Below the pieces are notes generated by a model. It worked only from the letters and a program-made list of their open reading frames with translations. It was not told the origin of the DNA and made no database searches. Made by a program: the position numbers and the translations under genes. Below, in pieces: positions 4,861 through 5,545 of a DNA stretch of 5,545 nt. The DNA comes from Bordetella parapertussis (GTDB taxonomy: Bacteria > Pseudomonadota > Gammaproteobacteria > Burkholderiales > SG8-39), in NCBI GenBank assembly GCA_945869935.1, contig CAMBSA010000160.1, positions 1 through 5,545 on the forward strand. The letters are read 5' to 3'. The stretch's first letter is position 1. Every line of letters begins with the position of its first letter.

Positions 4861-5545
4861 ATGATTTCCAAGCCTACCGTGGGTGCGTTACCGGGCGTGT
4901 TACCGGCCGCGTTACCGCGCGGGCGGCTCGCCGAAGCCGCCTATGAGCATCTCAAGGCAAAGCTGCTCGACGGAAGCCACGCGGCGGGTTCGAGCGTATC
5001 GGTGGAGGCGGTGGTGCGCGAACTCGGCGTGTCGCGCCAGCCGGTGATGGAGGCGGTCAAGCGCCTGGCCGGCGAAGGCTTTCTCGAGATCATCCCGCAG
5101 GTCGGCTGCCGCGTGGTCGCGCCCGACCGGCGGGAGATCGAGGATTTCTTTCGCGTGTTTTCGGTGACCGAGGGCCTGTGTGCTGAGCTTGCCGCGATGC
5201 GCGCGACTGACGCGGAATTCGCGCAGCTCGAATCGATCGCGCGGGGATTGGAACTCAAGCGTGGCCAGTCGGCGGAGGAGCAGGCGCAGCGCTACCGCAT
5301 CCACAACCGCGATTTCCACGGGCAGATCCACAACATGGCGCATTCGCAGACCCTGCACGCGGTGGCGGGCGGGCTGTGGGATCGCTCCGATTTCTTCATC
5401 AACACCGCGATCGGCACCATTCCCTTCGTACTGCGTTTTCGCGACGCGGTGAACGAGCATGCCGACATAATCGCCGCGATGCGCCGCCGTGACGGCAGCC
5501 TCGCGCGACGGCGGATGGAAGAACACGTGTTCGCGTTCGCGCGGG
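4861..5545 (+). CDS. GntR-family transcriptional regulator with FCD domain, 3' end beyond window
   Basis: The frame is open from ATG 4861 to the right edge, 228 residues without a stop. Residues 22-87 form the winged helix-turn-helix, with recognition region VVRELGVSRQPVMEAVKRLAGEGF (51-74) and wing IIPQVGCRVV. Residues about 93-226 are the all-helical FCD ligand domain; metal or effector-binding positions appear intact: N149 and H153 (HNRDFH), H200 (NEHADII) and H222 (EEHVFAF). Only a few C-terminal residues are probably missing. An in-frame ATG at 4822 would add 13 residues (LAFERREPYTRS), but it lies in the palindrome and upstream of the -10 element, so I prefer 4861. The first 20 residues are a proline-rich leader not usual for the family. 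Its role is probably control of the divergent gst-cupin operon and of itself in response to a carboxylate-type effector; the effector is unknown. Confidence 0.92.
   Translation, partial: MISKPTVGALPGVLPAALPRGRLAEAAYEHLKAKLLDGSHAAGSSVSVEAVVRELGVSRQPVMEAVKRLAGEGFLEIIPQVGCRVVAPDRREIEDFFRVFSVTEGLCAELAAMRATDAEFAQLESIARGLELKRGQSAEEQAQRYRIHNRDFHGQIHNMAHSQTLHAVAGGLWDRSDFFINTAIGTIPFVLRFRDAVNEHADIIAAMRRRDGSLARRRMEEHVFAFAR
4885..4920 (+). repeat. Three tandem 12-bp repeats in the 5' end of the GntR-family gene
   Basis: Three consecutive 12-mers of the form G(C/T)GTTACCGNNC start at 4885, 4897 and 4909. They encode ALPG-VLPA-ALPR (residues 9-20) ahead of the DNA-binding domain. The shared GTTACCG core uses the TTA leucine codon three times, which is otherwise nearly absent from this window. 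Confidence 0.75.

Noticed and set aside
4912..5526. 204-codon minus-strand frame at the right end
   Set aside because: It is antisense to the GntR/FCD gene, whose motifs are complete, and has no recognisable domain.

Overview
This is a chromosomal segment from a high-GC Gram-negative bacterium. The strongly G/C-biased third codon positions, the pairing of a PhnN kinase with a GpdQ-type phosphodiesterase, and the glutathione S-transferase and GntR/FCD regulator suggest a proteobacterium, probably beta (Burkholderiales/Rhodocyclales-like). That placement is inference from gene style, not a measured affiliation. Seven protein genes are visible, two of them cut by the window ends. There are no RNA genes, insertion sequences or CRISPR arrays, and no gene-free stretch above 300 bases.

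Left block (1-3359): two divergent gene pairs share a 162-bp intergenic region (1819-1980). Leftward run a GT4 glycosyltransferase of the lipid-glycosylating type and then a BtaA-type (DUF3419) enzyme, which transfers the 3-amino-3-carboxypropyl group of S-adenosylmethionine to diacylglycerol. Rightward run phnN (ribose 1,5-bisphosphokinase) and a class III metallophosphodiesterase whose GTG start overlaps the phnN stop by four bases. The two pairs fit one theme, coping with phosphorus shortage: phosphorus-free membrane lipids on one side, phosphonate or phosphodiester scavenging on the other. The intergenic region contains an 18-bp sequence close to the Pho-box consensus, oriented toward the glycosyltransferase, plus a second exact CTGTCAT half-site.

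Middle (3360-3441): the phosphodiesterase and the cupin gene converge on a short gap. It holds a perfect 11-bp-stem hairpin and a second small dyad, both enclosed by an outer 7-bp inverted repeat. This could fold as a three-way junction and probably acts as a bidirectional terminator, although neither side has a proper U tract.

Right block (3442-5545): a leftward gst-cupin operon is divergent from a rightward GntR-family regulator with an FCD ligand domain, open at the right edge. This is the usual layout of a small catabolic or detoxification operon with its own regulator. The 69-bp shared gap holds a 10-bp palindrome (possible operator) and a TATACT -10 element placed so that transcription could start at or next to the regulator's ATG. 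The substrate of this operon cannot be read from the window.
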